DNA of 47,121 nt from JAPUDS01 sp050258575 (GCA_050258575.1 JBLMYZ010000047.1:1-47121); one strand, 5' to 3'. Shown: positions 1 to 7,330, counted from the stretch's first letter. A program made the numbers and translations. The notes: generated from the sequence alone by a model not told the origin.

Positions 1-110
1 AAAAAAGCAAAGGGGACGGCTGGTGGTGGCGCGTCTAGCTCTGCTGGACAGGCGGCGCGGCTCAGATTACGCTTTTGTGCTAAAATGGGTTCTAGCGAAT
101 CCAAAAAATC

Positions 111-249
111 GCTCCAAAATGGATTTTTCCGCGACTGAGTCGCCCTCACGGGCGGCTTTTTCTTTGGTTGCGCGGAGCGCCAGCCACGGGTTTTTCAGGG
201 GGGAGATTTGGGATTGCCATGCGCTGAAAGCGCATGATTTTTTATTTGT
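111..249 (+). repeat. Left arm of ~139-bp inverted repeat flanking the recombinase
   Basis: This is the reverse complement of 1837-1975. Perfect blocks are 34 bp (176-209 against 1876-1909), 18 bp (139-156 against 1929-1946) and 13 bp (111-123 against 1962-1974). Between the blocks the arms diverge but keep the same order: the last six bases of the tRNA-Thr 3' end, a GC hairpin, the 34-bp block, a second hairpin, then a T-rich run. The second hairpin has unrelated stem bases in the two arms (about 219-233 here, 1851-1868 on the right), so its shape is conserved rather than its sequence. Followed by T-runs, these hairpins look like intrinsic terminators. Confidence 0.9.
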
Positions 250-303
250 TAGAGCGGCTAAAGCCGCTACACTCCGTGTGCCTCACCGTGATATACTGGC
301 AAG

Positions 304-393
304 TGGAATACAAATCAATCGGCAAGACTTTTACTATTTGACCACTCAAATAGCCGTTTCGCACAACTCGGGTTTTGCCTGATTTGTATTCCA
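304..393. repeat. Nested palindrome upstream of the recombinase gene
   Basis: The outer arms are a perfect 14-bp inverted repeat (304-317 and 380-393). A 7-of-8 inner match (321-328 and 372-379) lies inside them, and a perfect 8-bp hairpin (334-341 and 346-353, loop CCAC) sits at the centre. It lies 38 bp before the recombinase start. Possible roles are a recombination site, a binding site for the recombinase or a repressor, or a structured leader. The sequence shows only the symmetry; the function is open. Confidence 0.75.
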
Positions 394-431
394 GCGAAGC
401 GGCTTTTTGAGTGCAAGCAAAGGCGGTATAT

Positions 432-2033
432 ATGTTGCCTCGGCTCATCTATTTTTTGTACGTTCGTAAGTCTACGGACGTAGAGGACAAGCAGGTTTTA
501 TCTATTGCGGCGCAAATCGCCGAACTCAAAGAGTTTGCGGCTCGCATGGGCATATATATTGTTGATGTCATTATAGAAAAAGAAACTGCCAAAAAGCCAG
601 GGCGCAAGAAATTTAATAAAATGCTGGAGCGCATAGAAAACGGCGAGGCGAACGGCATTTTGGCATGGATGCCTGACCGACTATCTCGTAACAGCATAGA
701 TAGCGGCAAAATCATCTATATGCTGGACGAGCAGGTACTACTAGACCTCAAGTTTCCGCACTTTTGGTTTGAGAATACACCGCAAGGCAAATATATGCTG
801 GCAAATGAGTTCAATTCATCTAAACAGTATGTAGATAATTTATCGGTGAACACCAAGCGGGGCTTGCGCGAAAAGGTGCGTCGTGGCGAATACCCAAGCA
901 ACGCACCGCTAGGCTACTACAACGACAAGCGCAACAAAACGATAAAGGTAGACAAGCGACAAGCTCCGCTTGTCGTGGGTGCATTTGAGCTATATGCAAA
1001 GAATGAGAGTAGATTTGCGGACATTGCCAAGTATCTTTACGCCAACGGCGTAAAGACCCGAGGCGGCAAGATATATACAACTGAGAAAGTAAAGCATGTG
1101 CTAACTAATCCGTTTTACTACGGACATTTTGTGTATACTGGCGAAGTGCATGAGGGCAAGCATACGCCGCTTATCTCGAAAAAGTTGTTTGACCGAGTGC
1201 AAGCGGTGGTAGCGCAACGGTGTTTTCGAGAGCAAGACCATAGCCGAGAGCCTGCGCCGTATTGCGGACTACTGAAATGCTCGTGCGGTATGATGATTAC
1301 CGCAGAGAACAAGACAAAGCGGCAGAAAAACGGCAATGTGCATAATTATGTGTATTACCGTTGCACTCGCAAGAGCAAAACAGTTGCTTGTGTTGAAAAA
1401 CCTGTGCGGAGCGAACCGCTAGATAGTGAATTGTCTGTATTGCTGGCGCAATTTGCCCTGCCTGACGGCTGGGGCGACTGGTTGCGCCAACGTATAAACG
1501 AAGCGGAACAAAAAGAGCAAACCGAAAGCGGCGTGGCAATGAACGACCTACAAGACGAACTGGCACACCTGTCGGGGAAATTGCAAAGACTTCTTGATAG
1601 TTACCTAGACGAAGTGATAGAGCGCGACGTATACCTTGCCAAGAAGGCCGAGATAATGAGCGAAAAGAAGTCTTTAGAAGAACAAATGAGCGACGTTGCA
1701 GCTGGACAAAGTCGGTGGGTTGAACCTATGAGAATATGGCTGGAAAAGGCGGTTTCTCTCTGTTCTGTCGCTCATGCTGACGACTTCGGCGCAAAAAAGA
1801 GGCTTTTGCGAGAAATCTTTGGGTTGAACCTGTTTTTAACAAACAAAAAAGTCGCCACGAGTGGCGACCAATCTCAAATCTCCCCCCTGAAAAACCCGTG
1901 GCTGGCGCTGCGCGCCGCCACGCAAAAGGCCGCCCGTGAGGGCGACCAAATCGCAATTTTGTCCATTTTGGAGCCCCAAACGGGATTTGAACCCGTGACC
2001 TCATCCTTACCATGGATGCGCTCTACCAACTGA
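432..2033 (+). CDS. Large serine recombinase (site-specific integrase/resolvase family)
   Basis: A 533-residue protein of the large serine recombinase family, which cuts and rejoins DNA through a serine-phosphate intermediate. The N-terminal resolvase domain carries the nucleophile in YVRKSTD (Ser14) and the arginine motif DRLSRN. A recombinase domain follows (about 150-280), then a zinc ribbon with Cys pairs in KCSCG and YRCTRKSKTVAC (about 285-330), then a charged coiled-coil region (about 360-430). The ATG at 432 is preferred over 411 because AAAGGCGG lies just before it. The last ~45 codons run through the right inverted-repeat arm and the final ~20 are antisense to tRNA-Thr, so the C-terminal tail comes from the integration site. 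It is probably the mobility gene of an element extending left of the window or bounded by the repeats. Confidence 0.92.
   Translation: MLPRLIYFLYVRKSTDVEDKQVLSIAAQIAELKEFAARMGIYIVDVIIEKETAKKPGRKKFNKMLERIENGEANGILAWMPDRLSRNSIDSGKIIYMLDEQVLLDLKFPHFWFENTPQGKYMLANEFNSSKQYVDNLSVNTKRGLREKVRRGEYPSNAPLGYYNDKRNKTIKVDKRQAPLVVGAFELYAKNESRFADIAKYLYANGVKTRGGKIYTTEKVKHVLTNPFYYGHFVYTGEVHEGKHTPLISKKLFDRVQAVVAQRCFREQDHSREPAPYCGLLKCSCGMMITAENKTKRQKNGNVHNYVYYRCTRKSKTVACVEKPVRSEPLDSELSVLLAQFALPDGWGDWLRQRINEAEQKEQTESGVAMNDLQDELAHLSGKLQRLLDSYLDEVIERDVYLAKKAEIMSEKKSLEEQMSDVAAGQSRWVEPMRIWLEKAVSLCSVAHADDFGAKKRLLREIFGLNLFLTNKKVATSGDQSQISPLKNPWLALRAATQKAAREGDQIAILSILEPQTGFEPVTSSLPWMRSTN
1837..1975 (-). repeat. Right arm of ~139-bp inverted repeat
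   Basis: This arm matches 111-249 in inverted orientation and runs from an AAC AAAC A-rich run at about 1838 into the first bases (TGGAGC) of the tRNA-Thr 3' end. It overlaps the 3' coding end of the recombinase. Read on the minus strand, downstream of the tRNA, it gives a GC hairpin, the 34-bp block, and a second hairpin followed by TTTTTTG. It is therefore also a plausible terminator region for the tRNA transcript. Confidence 0.9.
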
Positions 2034-2044
2034 GCTATCGGGGC
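1969..2044 (-). tRNA. tRNA-Thr (anticodon GGT)
   Basis: A 76-nt cloverleaf with an encoded CCA. The acceptor stem GCCCCGA pairs with TTGGGGC. The D-arm contains AGCTCAGTTGGTAGAGC. The anticodon stem CATCC/GGATG closes a seven-base loop ATGGTAA, giving anticodon GGT for ACC codons. The T-arm is GGGTTCAAATCCC. The recombinase ORF ends inside this gene on the other strand, and the inverted repeat reaches its 3' end, which marks it as the integration target. Confidence 0.95.
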
Positions 2045-2088
2045 GCGCAGTGAGTATTTTAACAGATACCGAGTCTGGTTGTCGAGAG

Positions 2089-2596
2089 CTAGAGTGACAG
2101 GCGTTCACATGCTGGCTGTGAGAGACTGAGGTCAACAGATGACAGGTCGACGTCAAGCTTGTCGAGCAGCGAGCGCTGAGGTGGTTGTACTGGCTGGCGC
2201 GGTGTTGACATGAGTTCGCCGCGTTTTTCATAAAGGTCGGTCAAGTCGAGCAGAAGTTCCTGTATGCTGCCGTCGATTTCCTCAACTTTGTACACGTTAG
2301 TCAACAACACGGACACGAACCTTTCGGCGGTTAACACGGCCTTGAGTATCAGTACGGCGCGGCGCGGCAGTTGTTTTCGTGCGGGCGTAAAAGCTTGACG
2401 TGTCAAACGTTACATCGTCGATAATCTTTGGCTGCTGACGGCTCGCCAACACAGCGCGCTTGAACTCTGCGCGGGCAATGATTTTGTAGTAGGCGGCTTC
2501 TTCCTCAGGGCTGACATACGGCGCGTTAAATGCAGCCATCGGAAACAGCGTCGGCTCTTGGTTCTCGGAAACCACCTTGTTTGAGAAATGTCCCAT
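2089..2596 (-). pseudogene. Hypothetical protein gene with an internal frameshift
   Basis: Two overlapping minus-strand frames look like one gene. The first (from ATG 2596) begins MGHFSNKVVSENQEP and covers about 75 plausible residues before turning into Arg/Val-rich low-quality sequence. The second frame supplies a coherent continuation (AVLILKAVLTAERFVSVLL, then an acidic helix and a Pro-rich tail) ending at 2089. A +1 shift at or after the A-run complementary to 2374-2377 joins them into roughly 165 residues. I do not recognise a family. It could be a recent lesion, a sequencing or assembly error, or programmed shifting. A near-consensus promoter sits directly before the start. Confidence 0.55.
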
Positions 2597-2602
2597 AGCT
2601 CT

Positions 2603-2631
2603 ATATTATCACAGAATTTACGAAACGTCAA
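2603..2631 (-). promoter_or_regulatory. Promoter, leaderless, for the hypothetical gene at 2596
   Basis: TTGACG (complement of 2626-2631), a 17-bp spacer and TAATAT (complement of 2603-2608). Only 6 nt separate the -10 box from the ATG, so transcription would start at or next to the start codon. Confidence 0.7.
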
Positions 2632-2655
2632 TATACTGTGCTACCACAAGCGTTA

Positions 2656-2684
2656 TTGTCTGCTCGTTTGTTTTGTACTAGAAT
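2656..2684 (+). promoter_or_regulatory. Promoter, leaderless, for the DsbA-like gene
   Basis: TTGTCT, a 17-bp spacer and TAGAAT. The ATG follows the -10 box after 6 nt, leaving no room for a transcribed ribosome binding site. Confidence 0.6.
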
Positions 2685-2690
2685 AGGTGC

Positions 2691-3317
2691 ATGAATCTAG
2701 GATTTTATTTTGACCCAAGCTCTCCCTACTGCTGGATAACCAGCCGCTGGCTCGTTGCAACGCTCAAACAACGCGAAATCTACGTCCAATGGCGGCCGTT
2801 TAGCCTTGCGATGCACCTCGGTGAGAACCTCGAGCAGCTGACTGACAACGAACACACTCTTGATCGCCGCGCAGGACATCGGATTTTGAGGCTTATCGAA
2901 GCCGCGGGACTTGCCGGCCATGATCGCGGCGAAGTCTACACGTCGTTTGGTTACGAGCATTTTGTTGCCAAGCGCCCCTATGACGACGATCTGATCCAGG
3001 AAGTACTCAAACAGCACCGGCTTATGGATATCATCGACGCTGCAAACAGTACCGCGCTCGATGCCGATATTTTTTCCTCTGTCCGCGAGGCTAACGAGCT
3101 GCTGGGCCATAAAAATGTCAACGTGCCGATCTGTGCGTTTGAAGTCGGCAACAAACACATCGGCTACTTTGGGCCGATCCTCAACAGTGTTCCGACCGAT
3201 CAAGAAGCAGTGCGTATTTGGGACGGCGTCGTTTCACTAGCCACCACGCCAGAGTTCAACCAGCTTGTTCGCCCAGTCCTGGCAGCACCAGACACGGCTC
3301 AACTAGGCGGCCGCTAG
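2691..3317 (+). CDS. DsbA-family protein, Rv2466c-like (mycothiol-dependent nitroreductase family) with altered active site
   Basis: A 208-residue thioredoxin-fold protein. The N-terminal stretch YFDPSSPYCWITSRWL closely follows the signature of the actinobacterial Rv2466c family (FDP-x-CPWCWITSRW), whose members use a CPWC site with mycothiol to reduce nitro compounds and disulfides. Here the site reads SPYC, so the first, nucleophilic cysteine is replaced by serine while the resolving cysteine (Cys14) remains. No signal peptide is visible, so it should be cytosolic. The gene stands alone and ends 4 nt into the convergent tgt gene. The family resemblance points to an actinobacterial source, but direction of transfer is inference. 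Reductase activity by the usual mechanism is doubtful. Confidence 0.8.
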   Translation: MNLGFYFDPSSPYCWITSRWLVATLKQREIYVQWRPFSLAMHLGENLEQLTDNEHTLDRRAGHRILRLIEAAGLAGHDRGEVYTSFGYEHFVAKRPYDDDLIQEVLKQHRLMDIIDAANSTALDADIFSSVREANELLGHKNVNVPICAFEVGNKHIGYFGPILNSVPTDQEAVRIWDGVVSLATTPEFNQLVRPVLAAPDTAQLGGR

Positions 3318-4510
3318 TGGTAATATCGTCCAAGCCAGGCTCTTTTGAACTGTGACAGCGAGTTGTCGGCAACGGCGCGGCGAATATCGTCAACTAACCG
3401 GACAATAAACCGTTCGTTGTGATACGACACGAGTGTCGCTGCGAGGATTTCTTTGGCCTTATAGAGGTGGTTGATATATGCTTTCGTGTAGTGCTGGCAG
3501 GTATAACAGTCGCACTCGGGGTCTATTGGCGAAAAGTCGTCGTAGTAACGAGCGGCTTTGAGGTTGTAGCGGCCGTCGAACGAATACGCGGCGCCGTTGC
3601 GAGCCACGCGCGTTGGCGACACGCAGTCAAAAGTGTCGACGCCGTTTTCTATCGCAGCAAAGATGTCGTCCGGTTCGGAAATACCGAGCAAATGTTTTGG
3701 CTTGTCAACGGGTAATTCTTCGTTGCACCAGCGTACGATATCCCCGAGCGAGTTTTTTTCGATCGCACCGCCGATTCCGAAACCGTCAAACGGCATAGCA
3801 CCGAGAGTTTGAGCTGTTTGGCGGCGCAAGTCTTCGTAGTGTGCACCCTGCAAGACACCGAACAGTGCTTGATATGGTTTTTCAGGTTGGGCCGCACCGA
3901 GCCGCCGAAACTCTGCGAGCGACCGCTCGGCCCAGCGGTGCGTTCGCGCCAAAGCTTCCTCCTGATACGACCGCGGGTCGGCTAGCGAAGTAAGCTCGTC
4001 GAACGCGAAACAGATATCCGCGCCCAGCTGATGCTGGATCAACATGGAAACTTCAGGGGTAAAATAGTGCAAACTACCGTCGCGATGACTTTTGAACTGA
4101 ACGCCGTCCTCGTCAACAAACGCATGGCGGGTACTTTTTTCGGCTACCACCGCTTCGTCGTTCTGCATGGAAATCACTTTTTTAAAACCCGAACCGAGCG
4201 ACAGCACCTGAAAACCACCGCTGTCAGTGAACGTCGGACCGTGCCAGTTCATAAACGCCGCTAGTCCGCTCGCCCTCTCGACCAACGCCGAGCCAGGTTG
4301 CAGATACAAGTGGTAGGCGTTTGACAGCACCGCTTGCGCGCCCAGGTCGCGCAACATGTCCGGTAGGAGCGCTTTGACAGTTGCCGCTGTCCCAACAGGA
4401 ACAAACGCCGGCGTCAAAATAGCACCGTGCGGCGTATCGATACGGCCGGTGCGCGCCAAGTGCGGGTCACCTGGGCTGCTGGTAACGGTAAAGTGAAAGT
4501 CGGTTGCCAT
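3314..4510 (-). CDS. tgt: Queuine/preQ1 tRNA-ribosyltransferase
   Basis: A 398-residue TIM-barrel enzyme that swaps guanine-34 for a queuosine precursor in tRNAs with GUN anticodons, including the tRNA-Tyr(GTA) encoded in this window. Visible features are FVPVGTAATVKAL, the catalytic region DSGGFQVLSLG, GVLQGAHYEDLR, GFGIGGAIEKN and FDCVSPTRVARNGA with the nucleophile Asp. The C-terminal zinc site is CDCYTC followed by a His in YINHLY, so this protein keeps its zinc ligands. No other queuosine gene is seen nearby. The -10 box lies 7 nt before the ATG, so the mRNA is probably leaderless. Confidence 0.97.
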   Translation of the reverse strand: MATDFHFTVTSSPGDPHLARTGRIDTPHGAILTPAFVPVGTAATVKALLPDMLRDLGAQAVLSNAYHLYLQPGSALVERASGLAAFMNWHGPTFTDSGGFQVLSLGSGFKKVISMQNDEAVVAEKSTRHAFVDEDGVQFKSHRDGSLHYFTPEVSMLIQHQLGADICFAFDELTSLADPRSYQEEALARTHRWAERSLAEFRRLGAAQPEKPYQALFGVLQGAHYEDLRRQTAQTLGAMPFDGFGIGGAIEKNSLGDIVRWCNEELPVDKPKHLLGISEPDDIFAAIENGVDTFDCVSPTRVARNGAAYSFDGRYNLKAARYYDDFSPIDPECDCYTCQHYTKAYINHLYKAKEILAATLVSYHNERFIVRLVDDIRRAVADNSLSQFKRAWLGRYYH

Positions 4511-4517
4511 GCAGGCT

Positions 4518-4526
4518 ATTGTACCA
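4518..4526 (-). promoter_or_regulatory. Extended -10 promoter of tgt
   Basis: TGG followed by TACAAT (complement of 4518-4523) matches the extended -10 form. The start codon is 7 nt downstream. No good -35 box is seen. Confidence 0.5.
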
Positions 4527-4534
4527 CGCTAGAC

Positions 4535-4563
4535 TTGACATAGCGCTCGTGCTTTAGTAGACT
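4535..4563 (+). promoter_or_regulatory. Promoter of the Rpf-like gene
   Basis: TTGACA (4535-4540), a 17-bp spacer and TAGACT (4558-4563). It predicts a leader of about 105 nt to the ATG at 4677. The leader contains a GAGGTAA...TTACCTC hairpin at about 4579-4609 and ends in a strong Shine-Dalgarno (GGGAGG). The leader is not a class I recognise. Confidence 0.75.
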
Positions 4564-4676
4564 AGTCCCTGCGTCTTTTGGCGAGGTAATGCGAATTGTA
4601 CGATTTTACCTCTGTTATCACCCGCCAGGCGCTATGAAATTGTCGATAACATTCGCGGGGGTTTAGGGAGGAAACT

Positions 4677-5309
4677 ATGAGAGGTCTACGCGGCCTTGTG
4701 GCCGGCGCAGCTTTATTTGCTGCTGTCGCCACAACACACACGGCGTTCGCTGCTGAAACGCCAAAAACAGCAAAACAGCAGAAAGAAACAGTGGTCACTG
4801 TTGCGCCAGGTGACTTCTTGGAGAAAATCGCACAGGCGCATAACACCACGTATCTGCGGTTATTTTACGCAAACGATAGTATTGCGAACCCAGATATGAT
4901 CTACCCGGGTCAGCAACTACGTGTTCCGGATGCAGATGAACAGCTCGCGGAACGACCGTTGCCGCAAGCAGTTGTCGTCACTCCATCACAACCGGCGAAC
5001 GTATCGTCTTCGACGCCAAGCGTGACAACAACCGCACCAGCAGTTACCCCTGCGGTAGCGACAGGCAGCGCTTGGGACAGCCTCGCGCAGTGTGAGGCCG
5101 GCGGAAACTGGGCGATCAACACCGGAAACGGGTACTACGGCGGGCTGCAATTTAGCGCTTCAACGTGGACAGCCTACGGCGGCGGCGCTTACGCTCAGAC
5201 TGCCAACCTGGCAACCCGCGAGCAACAGATTGCGATCGCTGAAAAAGTACTGGCTGGACAAGGCTGGGGTGCGTGGCCAAGCTGTTCGAGCCAACTTGGT
5301 CTGCGCTAA
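4677..5309 (+). CDS. Secreted LysM plus resuscitation-promoting-factor (Rpf-like transglycosylase) protein
   Basis: A 210-residue secreted protein. It has a signal peptide of about 25 residues ending AFA, a LysM peptidoglycan-binding domain (about 40-83), a Thr/Pro/Ser-rich linker, and a C-terminal Rpf-type lysozyme-like domain (about 130-210). The last has the family features WDSLAQCEAGGNW with the catalytic Glu, NTGNGYYGGLQF, and a closing WPSC cysteine that could pair with the Cys of CEAGG. Rpf proteins are muralytic factors best known from Actinobacteria, where they cleave glycan strands and wake dormant cells. In an epibiont the protein could remodel its own wall or the host's; that is inference. 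The start follows GGGAGGAAACT. A terminator follows the stop. Confidence 0.92.
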   Translation: MRGLRGLVAGAALFAAVATTHTAFAAETPKTAKQQKETVVTVAPGDFLEKIAQAHNTTYLRLFYANDSIANPDMIYPGQQLRVPDADEQLAERPLPQAVVVTPSQPANVSSSTPSVTTTAPAVTPAVATGSAWDSLAQCEAGGNWAINTGNGYYGGLQFSASTWTAYGGGAYAQTANLATREQQIAIAEKVLAGQGWGAWPSCSSQLGLR

Positions 5310-5329
5310 CCTGCAGCAAGCAACCCCTA

Positions 5330-5354
5330 AACCCTGCCAATCGGCGGGGTTTTT
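5330..5354 (+). terminator. Intrinsic terminator after the Rpf-like gene
   Basis: A nine-pair stem AACCCTGCC/GGCGGGGTT (one G-T pair) with loop AATC, followed by T's. Confidence 0.85.
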
Positions 5355-5365
5355 GGTGGTTATTG

Positions 5366-5394
5366 TTGCTCCAACAACAGGAATCAGGTATACT
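5366..5394 (+). promoter_or_regulatory. Promoter of the GH13 gene
   Basis: TTGCTC, a 17-bp spacer and TATACT (5389-5394). The start codon lies 8 nt after the -10 box and no Shine-Dalgarno is seen, so a leaderless transcript is predicted. Confidence 0.6.
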
Positions 5395-5402
5395 GCTTAT
5401 GG

Positions 5403-7175
5403 ATGAAGTACCAGGTGAAAAAAGGGTTAGGGGCAACGCTAAAACGTGGTGGCGTTGAGTTTCGTGTCTGGGCGCCGTTTGCTCGTTCGGTGCATGTTGC
5501 CACGCCATATGTCCCCTTTCATACCGAAAACAAGCAGCAGATGAATCCCGAGAAAAACGGCTATTGGTCGTTGTTTGTACCAGATGTCGAGGCTGGACAG
5601 AGCTACAAATACCTCATCGAAACAGCAAATGGCGAGTGGCTCGAGCGCAATGACCCGCGGGCGCGTGTCTTGACCGACTCTGACCACGGCGCGTCTGTGG
5701 TTGTATCGAACGATTTTGAGTGGGGCGACGATCTGTTTATGCCGCTACCAAAAGAACGCCAGATCATTTACGAGCTTCACGTCGGTACGTTTAACCGGCC
5801 AGATCCGGCAACGCCAGGAACTTTCGCTGATGTTGTTGACAAACTTGACTACCTGCGCGATCTCGGCGTAACAACAATCGAACTCATGCCAGTTACGAGC
5901 ATGGCTGCCAACTCAAATGGCTGGGGGTATGCTCCAAATAGCGTTTTCTCGGTCGAAGCTGCGTACGGCGGCCGGCATGGGCTCATGACGCTGGTGCGCG
6001 AAGCTCATACTCGAGGCATAGGTGTGATTGCTGACCTTGTATATAACCACTTTGGGTCGGGTGATCTCTGGCGATTTGATGGTTGGTACGAACAAGACGG
6101 CGGCGGCATCTACTTTTACAACGACCGGCGCGGTGCAACGCCATGGGGGGCGCGTCCAGACTACGGACGACCAGAGGTTCGGCAATATTTCCTTGACAAT
6201 ATCGTCATGTGGTTTAACGAATATCGCCTCGATGGCATTCGTCTCGACGCGACTGCCTACATGCGCAACATCGAAGGCCATAACGACGACCCGGCGAACG
6301 ATATTGGCGATTCGTGGCAGCTGCTGCAAGATATTTCGCGGCTAGGCCATCATGTCCGACCTGGTGCGCTTATCGTAGCTGAGGACACTTCTGTGAACGA
6401 CTATATCACCCGCTCGGTTGACGAGGGCGGGTGCGGATTTGACGCCCAGTGGGGGCTCAATTATTCGCACGCTATCCGTACGCAAATGGGTCTGCCTGCG
6501 CCCTACCCGACCAGTCTCGAGGCCGAGCTACCCAAGATGTACAATGGTGCAACGTTCCAAAAGATTATTTTTAGCGACTCGCACGACACTGCGGCTAACG
6601 GTAACGCTCGACTGAACACCGAGATGACACCAGACAACCCAGAGAGTATCTGGGCTAGACGGCGTATGCTGCTCGCTGCGACCGCCGTGATGACAGGTAC
6701 GGGTATTCCTATGCTGCTGCAAGGCCAAGAGTTTATTCAGCACGGCGACTTTAACAGCTGGGAAGAGCTAGAATGGCAAAACGCTGAAAAGTTTGCCGGA
6801 ATTATTTTGGCGCATACGCACCTAACAGCGCTTCGTTTGAACGAACGCGGCGTGACCGCCGGACTGCTCGGCAACGGCGTGCATATATTTCACAACGACG
6901 TCACAAACAACGTACTCGCGTACCACCGGTGGGACAAAGGCGGTATTGGCGACGATGTGCTCGTGGTACTAAACTTTGGCGCAACGAAGTTTCCCGACTA
7001 CCAGTTTACGTTCCCAGTGAACGGCACGTACAGCGTCCAGTTCAACTCATCCGTCAAAGAATACGGTCATGACTTCCCCGAAGAAGAACTCACCGAGGTA
7101 ACGACAGATGCGAACGGGGTTGTCCATATGCCTCTTGCCTCGTATGGTGCTTATATTTTTTCCCGAAGCGCCTAA
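5403..7175 (+). CDS. GH13 alpha-amylase-family enzyme (branching-enzyme / trehalohydrolase-like)
   Basis: A 590-residue cytosolic glycoside hydrolase family 13 protein. The N-terminal CBM48-like beta domain contains FRVWAPFARSVHVA (about 18-31). The barrel carries the GH13 motifs: DLVYNHFG, the nucleophile Asp in LDGIRLDATAYM, the acid/base Glu in LIVAEDTS, and the transition-state Asp in SDSHDTA. The arrangement ELHVGTF...GWGYAPNSVFSVEAAYGG matches the GlgB/TreZ/GlgX group. A beta-sandwich C-terminus closes the protein. Substrate cannot be settled by eye: glycogen branching and maltooligosyl-trehalose hydrolysis are the main options. No glgA, glgC, treY or treS is present here. The gene is monocistronic. 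Confidence 0.85.
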   Translation: MKYQVKKGLGATLKRGGVEFRVWAPFARSVHVATPYVPFHTENKQQMNPEKNGYWSLFVPDVEAGQSYKYLIETANGEWLERNDPRARVLTDSDHGASVVVSNDFEWGDDLFMPLPKERQIIYELHVGTFNRPDPATPGTFADVVDKLDYLRDLGVTTIELMPVTSMAANSNGWGYAPNSVFSVEAAYGGRHGLMTLVREAHTRGIGVIADLVYNHFGSGDLWRFDGWYEQDGGGIYFYNDRRGATPWGARPDYGRPEVRQYFLDNIVMWFNEYRLDGIRLDATAYMRNIEGHNDDPANDIGDSWQLLQDISRLGHHVRPGALIVAEDTSVNDYITRSVDEGGCGFDAQWGLNYSHAIRTQMGLPAPYPTSLEAELPKMYNGATFQKIIFSDSHDTAANGNARLNTEMTPDNPESIWARRRMLLAATAVMTGTGIPMLLQGQEFIQHGDFNSWEELEWQNAEKFAGIILAHTHLTALRLNERGVTAGLLGNGVHIFHNDVTNNVLAYHRWDKGGIGDDVLVVLNFGATKFPDYQFTFPVNGTYSVQFNSSVKEYGHDFPEEELTEVTTDANGVVHMPLASYGAYIFSRSA

Positions 7176-7244
7176 GCAACATCACCAAAACGTCTTCTCA
7201 GCCGTTAGCTCATCTGGTACAATATGTGAGCACCTTTTGTTGAT

Positions 7245-7321
7245 GCCGATTTAGCTCAGCTGGTTAGAGCAGCTGTTTTGTAAACAGCAGGTCCTGGGTT
7301 CGAGTCCCTGAATCGGCTCCA
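7245..7321 (+). tRNA. tRNA-Thr (anticodon TGT)
   Basis: A 77-nt cloverleaf with encoded CCA. The acceptor GCCGATT pairs with AATCGGC, and the discriminator is T. The anticodon stem GCTGT/ACAGC encloses loop TTTGTAA, so the anticodon TGT reads ACA. The T-arm is CTGGGTTCGAGTCCCTG. It lies 9 nt before tRNA-Tyr, so the two are probably co-transcribed. Confidence 0.97.
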
Positions 7322-7330
7322 TTTTAACAA

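Noticed and set aside
20..116. Possible second tRNA gene ending in GCTCCA at the left repeat arm
   Set aside because: No 5' acceptor partner for AAATCGC and no proper T-arm in the required register; only the six-base tRNA end is present.
23..448. ORFs of 119 and 68 codons on the two strands of the leader region
   Set aside because: They run through the inverted repeat and palindrome, have no ribosome binding site and no recognisable protein features.
4570..4676. c-di-AMP (ydaO-type) riboswitch upstream of the Rpf-like gene
   Set aside because: The expected conserved core could not be matched by eye; left as an unassigned leader.
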